NCBI GenBank assembly: GCA_002414505.1
Contig: DHZF01000141.1
Coordinates: 525-23,102, forward strand
Length of the DNA: 22,578 bases
Reading direction: 5' to 3'
Origin: Hyphomonas sp. UBA5111
GTDB lineage: Bacteria; Pseudomonadota; Alphaproteobacteria; Caulobacterales; Hyphomonadaceae
Both the position numbers and the translations under genes were made by a program. The notes beneath the pieces are model-generated. The model saw nothing but the letters and a program-made list of their open reading frames with translations. It was not told the DNA's origin and did no database searches. Numbering within the stretch: position 1 is the stretch's first letter; each line of letters begins with the position of its first letter. Shown here in pieces: positions 1-6,582 of the stretch.

Positions 1-579
1 CTGGCCGCTGGCGTGATCCTCGCAATCTTCGTGCTGATCGGCCGGTTCGTGGCAAATCTGATCCTGAAGACCCTGCCCGGTACGGGCGTGGATTCGGCGG
101 TTGCCGAACTCGGCTTGCTGAAAGGCGCTGACATGGGCCTGACTGCCAGCAAGGTGATTGCCCGCGTTTCCATGTTCCTGATCGTCCTGCTCGGCCTTGT
201 TGCCGCGCTGAACGTGCTGGGCATCGACTCGCTGACCTATGCGATGAATGTCGTGCTCGACATGGGCGTCCAGATCATCTTTGGCGCGCTGATCATCTTT
301 GCCGGTGTCTTTGTCGCCCGGCTGGTGAGCTCGGCCATGGATTCGACCGGGGCAGGGGCGACCGATGTCACCGCCCGCGTGATGAAATGGATCATCATCA
401 TCCTGTCGGTGATCCTCGGCATCTCCCGCATGGGGCTCGACCCGACGGGCGGCGTCTTCATCCTGGAAGTGGCCAAGTGGATGGTCATTGGCGGCGCTGC
501 TGCCTTCGCCATAGCCTTTGGCTGGGGTGGCCGCGACTGGGCGGCACGGATTCTCGAATCCTGGCGCAGCACACGCTAA
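1..579 (+). CDS. TM-helix repeat membrane protein (mechanosensitive-channel-like), 5' partial
   Basis: The frame is open from the first base of the window, so this is the C-terminal 192 codons of a longer inner-membrane protein. It is almost entirely hydrophobic. It shows repeated units of a long transmembrane helix ending in a short polar stretch, and the last unit reads AFAIAFGWGGRDWAARILESW. That pattern (hydrophobic helix, then FG-x-GG-RD-x-A) is typical of the 'conserved TM helix' family (Pfam TM_helix), found in CmpX-like proteins and related to the membrane part of MscS channels. No MscS beta domain follows, because the protein stops right after this unit. Family knowledge suggests a role in osmotic or membrane-stress response, but no function can be read from this fragment. 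A strong terminator lies 22 bases after the stop, so it ends its transcription unit. The true start is outside the window. Confidence 0.85.
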   Translation: MAAGVILAIFVLIGRFVANLILKTLPGTGVDSAVAELGLLKGADMGLTASKVIARVSMFLIVLLGLVAALNVLGIDSLTYAMNVVLDMGVQIIFGALIIFAGVFVARLVSSAMDSTGAGATDVTARVMKWIIIILSVILGISRMGLDPTGGVFILEVAKWMVIGGAAAFAIAFGWGGRDWAARILESWRSTR

Positions 580-601
580 TCATAGCCAGACATGTAGAGA
601 G

Positions 602-629
602 GGGCCGCCTTGCAAGGGCGGCCCTTTTT
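602..629 (+). terminator. Rho-independent terminator after the TM-helix gene
   Basis: A perfect 8-bp GC-rich stem (GGGCCGCC at 602-609 with GGCGGCCC at 617-624) has a 7-base loop and is followed directly by TTTTT (625-629). It lies 22 bases past the upstream stop codon and before the chorismate mutase gene, so it separates the two transcription units. Confidence 0.9.
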
Positions 630-668
630 CATGTGCGCAGCCCCCGGGGGCGCTTCGTCGCAGCTGCT

Positions 669-698
669 TTGTTGCGAGGCAAAGCCGGGTCATATATG
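669..698 (+). promoter_or_regulatory. Possible promoter for the chorismate mutase gene
   Basis: A TTGTTG hexamer at 669-674 and a TATATG hexamer at 693-698 are separated by 18 bases, just downstream of the terminator and 32 bases before the chorismate mutase start. The hexamers are only moderate matches to a housekeeping promoter, so this is a suggestion. A promoter is expected in this gap, because the preceding unit is terminated. Confidence 0.3.
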
Positions 699-730
699 CG
701 CAAGCATCTCGGCAACAGGGCATTTTCCGC

Positions 731-1075
731 ATGACCACCTACACTTCCGACCAGCGCCGCCACTCATCCGCGACGGCTGAAACCATGGCCGATGTGCGCT
801 ATGAGATCGACCGGATCGACCGGTTGCTTGTCGAAATCCTAGCCGAGCGCCAATCCTTCATGGATGCGGCGGCCCGCATCAAGCCCGACCGGTCGAAAGT
901 GCACGATGCCGCGCGGATCGAGGACGTGGTGACGAAGGTGAAGGCGGCGTGCGAGGGCGCGGGCCTGTCACCGGCCATCGCGGAACCTGTCTGGCGGACC
1001 CTGATCGACCGCTGCATTGCCTATGAATTCGGAAGCTATGACGCCCGGCGCGGCGGCGGTGACGTGAATTCGTAA
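731..1075 (+). CDS. Chorismate mutase, AroQ class (monofunctional)
   Basis: The 114-residue, all-helical protein matches the AroQ chorismate mutase fold, which converts chorismate to prephenate for phenylalanine and tyrosine synthesis. The conserved pattern is visible: R23-x-x-I-D-x-x-D at the start of helix 1, E39-R40, K51, D59 and R62, and E99 near the C-terminus. Arg, Arg, Lys and Arg at this spacing are the substrate-binding residues of the family. The position after R62 is Ile where many members have Glu, with Glu one residue later. The chosen ATG has AGGG ten bases upstream. A second in-frame ATG at 785 would give 96 residues and still keep the core, so the first 18 residues are uncertain. 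No prephenate dehydratase or other aromatic gene is adjacent. The 3' end overlaps the convergent Hpt gene by 40 bases. An isochorismate-pyruvate lyase of the same fold is a less likely alternative. Confidence 0.88.
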   Translation: MTTYTSDQRRHSSATAETMADVRYEIDRIDRLLVEILAERQSFMDAAARIKPDRSKVHDAARIEDVVTKVKAACEGAGLSPAIAEPVWRTLIDRCIAYEFGSYDARRGGGDVNS

Positions 1076-1416
1076 AGCACCAGGGCGACCTCTTCGAGCG
1101 TGTCGCCCAATGCATCCTTGATATCACTGATCAAAACGGCCGCTGCGGTGACGCTGGGCGGTGTTTCCGACCGGCCGGCTTTTTCCGCTTTTTCGCATTT
1201 TGACGCCAGCAGGATCGCTCCAATTCCGAGGCTCGCCCCCTTGAGCGTATGCGCGGCGTCGGCCCATTGGCTCGCTTCAGCGTGCGGATCCAGCATGCGG
1301 GACCAGATTTCGGCCTGATGGCGGAAGATTTCTATCACTTCCACGGCGAGACCGGTGTCATCGCCCGTCATGGCCTTGAGGTGTTCGCGATCGAGCAGGG
1401 CGAAAGTCTGGGTCAT
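1036..1416 (-). CDS. Orphan histidine phosphotransfer (Hpt) domain protein
   Basis: This is a 126-residue single-domain protein with the Hpt signature A-H56-T-L-K59-G60-A-S. His56 is the expected phosphoryl acceptor, and Lys59 and Gly60 are the conserved residues that follow it in the four-helix bundle. Such proteins relay phosphate between hybrid histidine kinases and response regulators in the cytoplasm. Residues about 7-110 fill one Hpt domain; the C-terminal 16 residues look disordered. GGAG lies nine bases before the ATG. No histidine kinase or receiver gene is next to it, so its partners are unknown. Its 3' end runs 40 bases into the convergent chorismate mutase gene. Upstream (1417-1602) is a 186-base divergent intergenic region, AT-rich around 1505-1550, where I see no convincing promoter. 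Confidence 0.88.
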   Translation of the reverse strand: MTQTFALLDREHLKAMTGDDTGLAVEVIEIFRHQAEIWSRMLDPHAEASQWADAAHTLKGASLGIGAILLASKCEKAEKAGRSETPPSVTAAAVLISDIKDALGDTLEEVALVLYEFTSPPPRRAS

Positions 1417-1602
1417 GTCAGAACGCTCCGATAGACGACTAGCGTGCCACGAGGCTGCTGCGCAAACGTTAACAGGCTGGGGGGTGCCCCGAATTCGTCC
1501 TTCAGATGAATTTATCGATTGTCGAAAAGCCTAACTTGAATTATTATTCATGTGTGTCCAGATTCACGGGGCACGCACTTTTTTTGGCTCTGGGGATTCA
1601 CG

Positions 1603-1746
1603 ATGTTGGGTTTCATCGTTCTGGTTCGTAATCTGGTTTTGGCAGCTACTTTGGCGTGGCTGGGGCTCGAATTCGCGCCGGAGCAGGATGAAACGCCAGA
1701 GGCTTCCCGCCAGGATACCGTGGTGACGGCGCTCTTCGGCCGCTGA
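1603..1746 (+). CDS. Small single-pass membrane protein, 47 residues, unknown function
   Basis: This short frame starts with MLGFIVLVRNLVLAATLAWL, a clear hydrophobic segment of about 20 residues. An acidic, polar tail of 25 residues follows (key stretch EQDETPEAS). GGGGA ends six bases before the ATG, which is good Shine-Dalgarno spacing and the main argument for translation. An upstream in-frame ATG at 1552 would add 17 residues but has no comparable ribosome site. The stop lies 56 bases before the large coiled-coil gene, so the two could be cotranscribed. I do not recognise the family. The N-in, single-helix layout would fit a small regulatory or accessory membrane protein, but this is inference only. 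Confidence 0.6.
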   Translation: MLGFIVLVRNLVLAATLAWLGLEFAPEQDETPEASRQDTVVTALFGR

Positions 1747-1802
1747 GGTCGCTAACGGGCGATACCTAGAAATGCACACATTCTGGTCTCGCGCCGGGCG
1801 AA

Positions 1803-3938
1803 ATGTCGCGGTATACTCCCGCTATGAACGAAATGCCCGCCGCTCGCCCGTCTGGCCGCGACCTGCTTGTCAGGCAAGAGGCGTCTGAAAACTTCGAGCT
1901 TGCCCGTAGTGGGGGAAGCTGGATGGTTGTGACCGGTTTTGTCGTGGCGTTTTCCTGGATATTGGGCGCCGCCGCGATGGCAATCGGCATTTGGGGCGTG
2001 GACGGGCTGAAGGAATTGCAGCCCCTGGTCCTGGTCGGCGGGGCCATGGCGCTGGTCGTACCAGCCCTGTTGATGATCATGGCCGGCTATATGGGCCGCA
2101 CGAACCGCCGCTCCGCCGCCTCGAACGCCCTCGTCATGGAAGCCGCTGTCCGCCTCATGGCCCCGGCGCGCGAAGCTGGCACTGAGGGCATCACTTTTGC
2201 TGAACAGATGAAACAGGCCGCCGCCGAAGTTGATCGCGCGATGGCACATGCCCTGTCGGCGATGAAAGCCATGGCCGGCGAGATCGGCGATGAGCGCCTG
2301 CGGCTGGAATCAGTCGCTTATGCCAGCGCGGACAATGCCCGCGACCTGACCGAACGGCTTGGCCAGGAGCGTCATGCCCTTGAAGGGCTGGCCCGCGACC
2401 TGCGCACGCACATGCAATCGCTGAACGAAGCCATCCCGCGTCAGGCGCAGATGATGGTGAAAGCGGCGCGCGATGCGAGCGAGGAAGTCTCCCGCGCCGA
2501 CGAAGCGCTGGAAAATCGTCTGCAGTCCATGCAGCTGGCGGGTCGGACCCTGTCTGAGAAGCTGGTGGAGCTGGACGCGCTGGCGCGCGATGCCGCCACG
2601 CGCACCGAAACCCTGACCTTTGCCGTCACACGGGTCGAAGAAAAGCTCGACCAGTCCCGCCGGACCGTCGACGCCGCTGTCAGGGCAGGGGAGATTGCTG
2701 CCGCTGCCGCGATGACAACTGGCGACGCGCTGACCGAGGCCGTCTCTTCCGCGCTGGACGGGGCGCGCCGCGCCAATCACGAGATCAACACATCGACCCG
2801 CGAAGCGGCCGAGAATGCCGCGCGCGCGCTCGCACGTCTCCGCGAAGCCGGCGACGAGGCCGCTGCCGCGATCCGGTCCGCCGAATATGCTGCCAAGGCC
2901 GACACGGTGCGGCTGGAGCACAAGGTGCGTCAGGCAAGCTCGCTGGCCGAGGCTGACGACGCCCCGGCCCAGCCGGCTCCGCCAGAGCCTTCCCCTCAGC
3001 CTCACCCAACCATCATCCCGGCTGCAGCGGAGCCCGTGCCGGATCGCACGGAAGTCGTGCATGCCGAGCCTGAGATGGACGAGGATGAACCCTTCGAGCC
3101 GACCCCGGTGCGCAATGGCAACGGGCATAGCAATGGTTACCACCTGAGTGATCGCAACGGTCACACGCCGGAACCGCCTGCCGCGCCCAAGCCGAAGGCC
3201 CAGCCGCGCGCCAGCATGGAAGATGAATTGTTCGATGCGGCCGCCGACGCACTGGCCAGTGCCGCGCTGACCGACGAACCAGATGCACCGACAGAGGATG
3301 ACACCTGGGATCTGAGCCGTGCGCTGGAACAGAAGGTGCCGGAGCCTGAACCGCAACAACTGCGCCGCCGTCACGATGATACGCCGGTCGAAGACCCTCT
3401 GCCGGACGACACGCCGCGCCGTCGTGCGACAGATTTTGCCCCGGACACATCCGATATCCTTGAGCCGGACCCGCTGCCGGAAACGCCGGATGAGCCGATG
3501 CCGCTCGTGCCTGTCCGGCCATCTTCCCCGCCTTCCTCGGGCGCGGAAATGGGCTGGCGCGACATCATTTCGGACATGAGCCGCGAAGACAAACCCTTGC
3601 GCGACCGCGAGGATGTGGCCGAGGAATTGATCGAGCGATTGCAGACATCCGGCATTGTCCTGCCGGAAGCGATCCGCCCGAAAGCGAAGCGCAAGATTGC
3701 CGAAGCGGCCCGTCGCGGCGACAAGGAACGCAAATCCGCGATCCTGTCCCAGGCCGGGCGGCAGGTGGACCGGGTGACCCAGCGCCTGCGCAATGACCGG
3801 GATTTGATGGACCTTGCGCGGGACTTCCTCGACATGGAGTCCGAGGATGCGCTGCACGCGCTGGAGCAGACCCAGAAGACCGGCCGCAATGCCAGCGCCC
3901 GGCTCGCGGCCTACCTCCTGCTCGACGCGGCGCTCTGA
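1803..3938 (+). CDS. Two-TM coiled-coil protein, candidate TipN-like polarity factor
   Basis: The 711-residue protein has a short cytoplasmic N-terminus and two transmembrane helices (about 41-63 and 73-96). A long Ala/Glu/Arg-rich helical region with heptad character follows (about 105-385), rich in A-R-D-A and E-x-L repeats. Next is an acidic, proline-rich low-complexity linker (about 390-590), and last a charged helical C-terminal domain (about 595-711). Two N-terminal TM helices followed by a long coiled coil is the architecture of Caulobacter TipN, the new-pole landmark, which is somewhat longer (about 880 residues). The resemblance is of architecture and composition; I cannot show homology by eye. 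A second ATG at 1824 is equally plausible, since neither start has a good ribosome site. TATACT at 1812-1817 would put a transcript start near that second ATG. The stop abuts the stop of the convergent transporter gene with no gap. Confidence 0.9.
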   Translation: MSRYTPAMNEMPAARPSGRDLLVRQEASENFELARSGGSWMVVTGFVVAFSWILGAAAMAIGIWGVDGLKELQPLVLVGGAMALVVPALLMIMAGYMGRTNRRSAASNALVMEAAVRLMAPAREAGTEGITFAEQMKQAAAEVDRAMAHALSAMKAMAGEIGDERLRLESVAYASADNARDLTERLGQERHALEGLARDLRTHMQSLNEAIPRQAQMMVKAARDASEEVSRADEALENRLQSMQLAGRTLSEKLVELDALARDAATRTETLTFAVTRVEEKLDQSRRTVDAAVRAGEIAAAAAMTTGDALTEAVSSALDGARRANHEINTSTREAAENAARALARLREAGDEAAAAIRSAEYAAKADTVRLEHKVRQASSLAEADDAPAQPAPPEPSPQPHPTIIPAAAEPVPDRTEVVHAEPEMDEDEPFEPTPVRNGNGHSNGYHLSDRNGHTPEPPAAPKPKAQPRASMEDELFDAAADALASAALTDEPDAPTEDDTWDLSRALEQKVPEPEPQQLRRRHDDTPVEDPLPDDTPRRRATDFAPDTSDILEPDPLPETPDEPMPLVPVRPSSPPSSGAEMGWRDIISDMSREDKPLRDREDVAEELIERLQTSGIVLPEAIRPKAKRKIAEAARRGDKERKSAILSQAGRQVDRVTQRLRNDRDLMDLARDFLDMESEDALHALEQTQKTGRNASARLAAYLLLDAAL

Positions 3939-4832
3939 TCAGCCGCCCAGCAGGACGATCCCGATTACGCCCGAGGCGACCAGCAGGATGCCCGCAAGCT
4001 CGCGGGGGGTGATGCGTTCCCTGAAGATCAGATGAGAGGCGACCAGCGTGAACAGGATTTCGACCTGTCCGACTGCCTTCACGCTCGCGGCGTCCTTCAG
4101 GGTGAATGCCATGACCCATGCCATGGATCCGAGAAAGCCGATGACGCCAACCCAGCCCGCATGATGCCAGGCGCGGAAGAGTTTGCCGACCTGTCCCCGT
4201 TCGCGCACGCCCAGCAAGGCCAGCAGCATGGCCGACTGGATCAGCGTGACGAAGGCGAGCGTGGTGGTCGTGCTCAGCAACAGGCTCGCCTCCCCGAGCG
4301 ACAGGGAAGCCCCCCGGAGCGACACGGACGACACCGCGAAACATGCGCCGGACAACAGGCCGATCCAGAGCGATCCGTCCGGCGTCCATCTGCCCCCGGC
4401 GCCCTTGGGCAGGGATATCAGGATGATGCCAAAGATGCTGGTGAGGATGGCCAACAGGGCCGGCAGGGTGAGGGCGTCGCCCAAGAGCACAATACCGACC
4501 AGGGCCGCCTGAATGGGTTCGGTCTTGGTAAAGGCGGTCGCCGCCGCGAAATTGGCCCGCGAGAACAGATGGATCAGCAGGCCCGTGGCCGCGACCTGGC
4601 TTGTCCCGCCCACAATGGCGTAGGCAAAGAAAGCGCCCGGCGGCGCAGGCAGCGGCTCGCCCCGCCCGAAGGTCAGGGCCGCCAGCAGGCCGAGGGCCAA
4701 GGGCGCCGCATAGACGAACCGCGAGGCGGTCGCGCCCCATGTGCTGAGCGACGTTTTCAGCTGTTTCTGAAGTGCAGAGCGGACATTCTGGCAGAGTGCA
4801 GCCGCCAGCGTCATGGGAATCCAGAGATCCAT
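3939..4832 (-). CDS. EamA/DMT-family transporter, probable metabolite exporter
   Basis: The 297-residue protein has about ten hydrophobic segments arranged as two tandem EamA repeats (about 5-140 and 150-295). This is the drug/metabolite transporter fold of the inner membrane. The second repeat ends with the typical pattern VGQVEILFTLVASHLIFRE followed by LAGILLVASGVIGIVLLG. Members commonly export amino acids or other small metabolites. The gene lies 34 bases downstream of leuA on the same strand with no terminator between, so it is very likely cotranscribed with it and placed under the same leucine-responsive leader. That makes export of leucine or a related 2-keto acid or amino acid a reasonable guess, not a demonstrated function. 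No strong ribosome site precedes the ATG. Its stop codon and that of the convergent coiled-coil gene together form the palindrome TGATCA. Confidence 0.9.
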   Translation of the reverse strand: MDLWIPMTLAAALCQNVRSALQKQLKTSLSTWGATASRFVYAAPLALGLLAALTFGRGEPLPAPPGAFFAYAIVGGTSQVAATGLLIHLFSRANFAAATAFTKTEPIQAALVGIVLLGDALTLPALLAILTSIFGIILISLPKGAGGRWTPDGSLWIGLLSGACFAVSSVSLRGASLSLGEASLLLSTTTTLAFVTLIQSAMLLALLGVRERGQVGKLFRAWHHAGWVGVIGFLGSMAWVMAFTLKDAASVKAVGQVEILFTLVASHLIFRERITPRELAGILLVASGVIGIVLLGG

Positions 4833-4866
4833 GCAGCAATACTCTTTGAGAGGAGATAGGGCGTGT

Positions 4867-6408
4867 CTAGGCGGCCTGTGACCGCTTCGCCTTGCGCGCT
4901 TCCAGCTTGTTCACGGCGTGGAGATACGCCTTGGCGCTCGCCACCAGCGTGTCCGGATCGGATGACCGGCCGGTCGACATGATGCCCTCGCAATTGAGAC
5001 GGACGGACACGGTCGCCTGCGCATCGGTGCCACCGGTGACCGCATGGACCTGATACAGTTCCAGCTTGCCTTCATGCGGCACGATCTCGCGAATGGCATT
5101 GAAGACGGCATCGACCGGGCCATTGCCGCGCGCGATGGCGTATTTGTCTTCACCATCCACGACGAGGTCGATTTCTGCGGTCTGGGGCGCATCTGTTCCG
5201 GCAACGACCCGCAACCGCTTGAACGCGATCCGCTCGCCTTCTGCGGCCAGCTGGTCATCGACAAGGGCGATGATGTCGTCATCGAAGACATGTTTCTTGC
5301 GGTCGGCGAGGGCCTTGAAGCGCTTGAACGCATCATTCAGCGGATCGCCTTCCATCGTGTAGCCGAGCGCTTCCAGCTTGTCGCGGAAGGCGTGACGGCC
5401 GGAATGCTTGCCCATGACCAGCGATGTCTTGGCAACGCCGACATCTTCGGGCCGCATGATTTCATATGTCTCGGCATTCTTCAGCATGCCGTCCTGGTGG
5501 ATGCCGCTTTCATGCGCGAAGGCATTCTTGCCGACGATGGCCTTGTTGTACTGGACCGGGAAGCCGGTGATGCGGCTGACCATGGCCGACGCACGGGAGA
5601 GGTAGGCCGGCTTGATGCTGGTCTCGAAGGGCAGCGTGTCGCTGCGCACCTTCATCGCCATGACGATCTCTTCCAGCGCGGCATTGCCGGCGCGTTCGCC
5701 AAGGCCGTTGATGGCGCATTCAACCTGGCGCGCCCCATTGGCGACCGCATTGATGGAGTTCGCGACAGCGAGGCCAAGGTCATTGTGGCAGTGCGCCGAC
5801 CAGATGACCTTGTCGGAATTCGGAATGGTTTCGATCACACGGCGGAACAGGGCGCCATACTCGTCGGGATGCGAGTAGCCGACCGTATCGGGCAAATTGA
5901 TCGTGGTCGCGCCGCTGGCAATGGCCAGGTCAATACATTTGCACAGGAAGTCGAAATCGGTGCGCGTGGCGTCTTCGGCGCTCCATTCGACATCGTCGGT
6001 ATAGTTGCGCGCCTGGGCGACCGAGCGGCCGACCGCTTCAAGCACGGCGTTCGGGCCCATTTTCAGCTTGTGCTTCATATGGACCGGGCTGGTCGAGATG
6101 AAGGTGTGGATACGCGGGCGGACCGCTTTCTTCACCGCTTCAGCGCAGCGGTCGATATCATTTGGTGTCGAGCGGGCGAGGCCGCAGATGATGGCGGATT
6201 TCGACTGCTCGGCGATGGCGCTGACGGCGGCGAAATCGCCTTCGGACGCGGCCGGGAAACCCGCTTCGATGACATCAACGCCCATGGTCTCCATCAGCTC
6301 GGCGAGTTCGAGCTTTTCATTATGGGTCATGGAGGCGCCGGGCGATTGTTCGCCGTCGCGCAAGGTCGTGTCGAATATACGGATATGAGGATTGGATGAG
6401 GTGGACAT
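4867..6408 (-). CDS. leuA: 2-isopropylmalate synthase
   Basis: This enzyme condenses acetyl-CoA with 2-oxoisovalerate, the first committed step of leucine synthesis, in the cytoplasm. The 513-residue length fits the bacterial LeuA type 1 family. Visible motifs are D13-T-T-L-R17-D18-G-E-Q-S-P-G at the active site and E48-A-G-F-P-A-A-S. Also present are the metal-binding H206-C-H208-N-D-L-G, the G235-L-G-E-R-A-G-N242 loop, and the hinge motif HESGIHQDG (about residue 292). A C-terminal regulatory LeuA dimer domain (about 370-500) carries leucine feedback control in the family. The related homocitrate and citramalate synthases are less likely, given the AGFPAAS motif and leucine-rich leader. It is followed by an EamA transporter gene 34 bases downstream. 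Expression is probably controlled by the leader peptide and attenuator that lie between the gene and base 6546. Confidence 0.97.
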   Translation of the reverse strand: MSTSSNPHIRIFDTTLRDGEQSPGASMTHNEKLELAELMETMGVDVIEAGFPAASEGDFAAVSAIAEQSKSAIICGLARSTPNDIDRCAEAVKKAVRPRIHTFISTSPVHMKHKLKMGPNAVLEAVGRSVAQARNYTDDVEWSAEDATRTDFDFLCKCIDLAIASGATTINLPDTVGYSHPDEYGALFRRVIETIPNSDKVIWSAHCHNDLGLAVANSINAVANGARQVECAINGLGERAGNAALEEIVMAMKVRSDTLPFETSIKPAYLSRASAMVSRITGFPVQYNKAIVGKNAFAHESGIHQDGMLKNAETYEIMRPEDVGVAKTSLVMGKHSGRHAFRDKLEALGYTMEGDPLNDAFKRFKALADRKKHVFDDDIIALVDDQLAAEGERIAFKRLRVVAGTDAPQTAEIDLVVDGEDKYAIARGNGPVDAVFNAIREIVPHEGKLELYQVHAVTGGTDAQATVSVRLNCEGIMSTGRSSDPDTLVASAKAYLHAVNKLEARKAKRSQAA

Positions 6409-6421
6409 TTTGGAGCTACCG

Positions 6422-6513
6422 GGTCTGGGGATGGGAAAAAAGGCTGATGATGACCCCTGACCGCGCGGCTGCCCTGGCTGACCCTAGGCAGACATCACCG
6501 GCCAGGGGCCGGT
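6422..6513 (-). promoter_or_regulatory. Putative leucine attenuator between leader peptide and leuA
   Basis: Read on the minus strand, a perfect 7-bp hairpin (6513-6507 with 6503-6497, 3-base loop) begins exactly one codon after the run of leucine codons in the leader peptide. Part of this hairpin (6507-6501) is also complementary over 7 bases to 6478-6472, so two structures compete. A second alternative pairs 6499-6493 with 6452-6446 (7 bp with one G-U). A run of six T follows at 6441-6436, and 6462-6454 can pair with 6430-6422 around that run (8 of 9 bases). A ribosome stalled at the leucine codons would cover the first hairpin and change the downstream fold. The pairs were found by eye; I could not identify a single clean terminator stem immediately before the T run, so the exact termination structure is uncertain. 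Confidence 0.65.
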
Positions 6514-6546
6514 AAGCAGTAGTTGAAGAGGCAATTTATTCCACAT
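6484..6546 (-). CDS. leuL: Leucine leader peptide of the leuA operon (20 residues)
   Basis: The 21-codon frame encodes M-W-N-K-L-P-L-Q-L-L-L-T-G-P-W-P-V-M-S-A and a TAG stop. Five of the seven codons at positions 5-11 are leucine (TTG, CTT, CTA, CTG, CTT), which is the hallmark of a leucine-sensing attenuation leader. It ends 75 bases before the leuA start. The run is followed at once by a perfect hairpin overlapping codons 12-17. There is no Shine-Dalgarno sequence before the ATG, and a promoter -10 element ends only five bases upstream. The peptide is therefore probably translated from a leaderless mRNA, as described for the trp leader of Rhizobium meliloti. The peptide itself has no expected function beyond ribosome stalling when charged leucyl-tRNA is scarce. 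Confidence 0.78.
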   Translation of the reverse strand: MWNKLPLQLLLTGPWPVMSA

Positions 6547-6551
6547 GGGGT

Positions 6552-6582
6552 GTTACATCGGCCTAAGGTGCGGTGCTGTCAA
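6552..6582 (-). promoter_or_regulatory. Probable promoter of the leuA operon
   Basis: On the minus strand a perfect TTGACA (6582-6577) is followed after 19 bases by TGTAAC (6557-6552), which matches four of six -10 positions. The spacing is two bases longer than ideal. The expected start point falls at about 6545-6546, which is the A of the leader peptide ATG. The -35 lies within the last codons of the upstream VTT gene. Confidence 0.55.

Noticed and set aside
518..730. Upstream extension of the chorismate mutase frame to 518
   Set aside because: It overlaps the preceding gene and runs through the terminator at 602-629, and the peptide is unlike the family; the ATG at 731 has a ribosome site.
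1466..1550. CtrA-type site search (TTAA, 7 bases, TTAA) near the Hpt gene
   Set aside because: Single TTAA only (about 1469); no second half at the right distance. The same holds for the TTAA near 19556.
2310..3857. Minus-strand open frame of 515 codons inside the coiled-coil gene
   Set aside because: Arg/His/Gly-rich antisense shadow with no signal, motif or ribosome site.
3927..3946. GCGGC/GCCGC hairpin spanning the two convergent stop codons as a bidirectional terminator
   Set aside because: The stem has only 5 bp, the loop has 10 bases and there is no T tract on either strand.
5044..6399. Plus-strand open frame of 451 codons opposite leuA
   Set aside because: leuA is unmistakable by its motifs; the opposite frame is a shadow.
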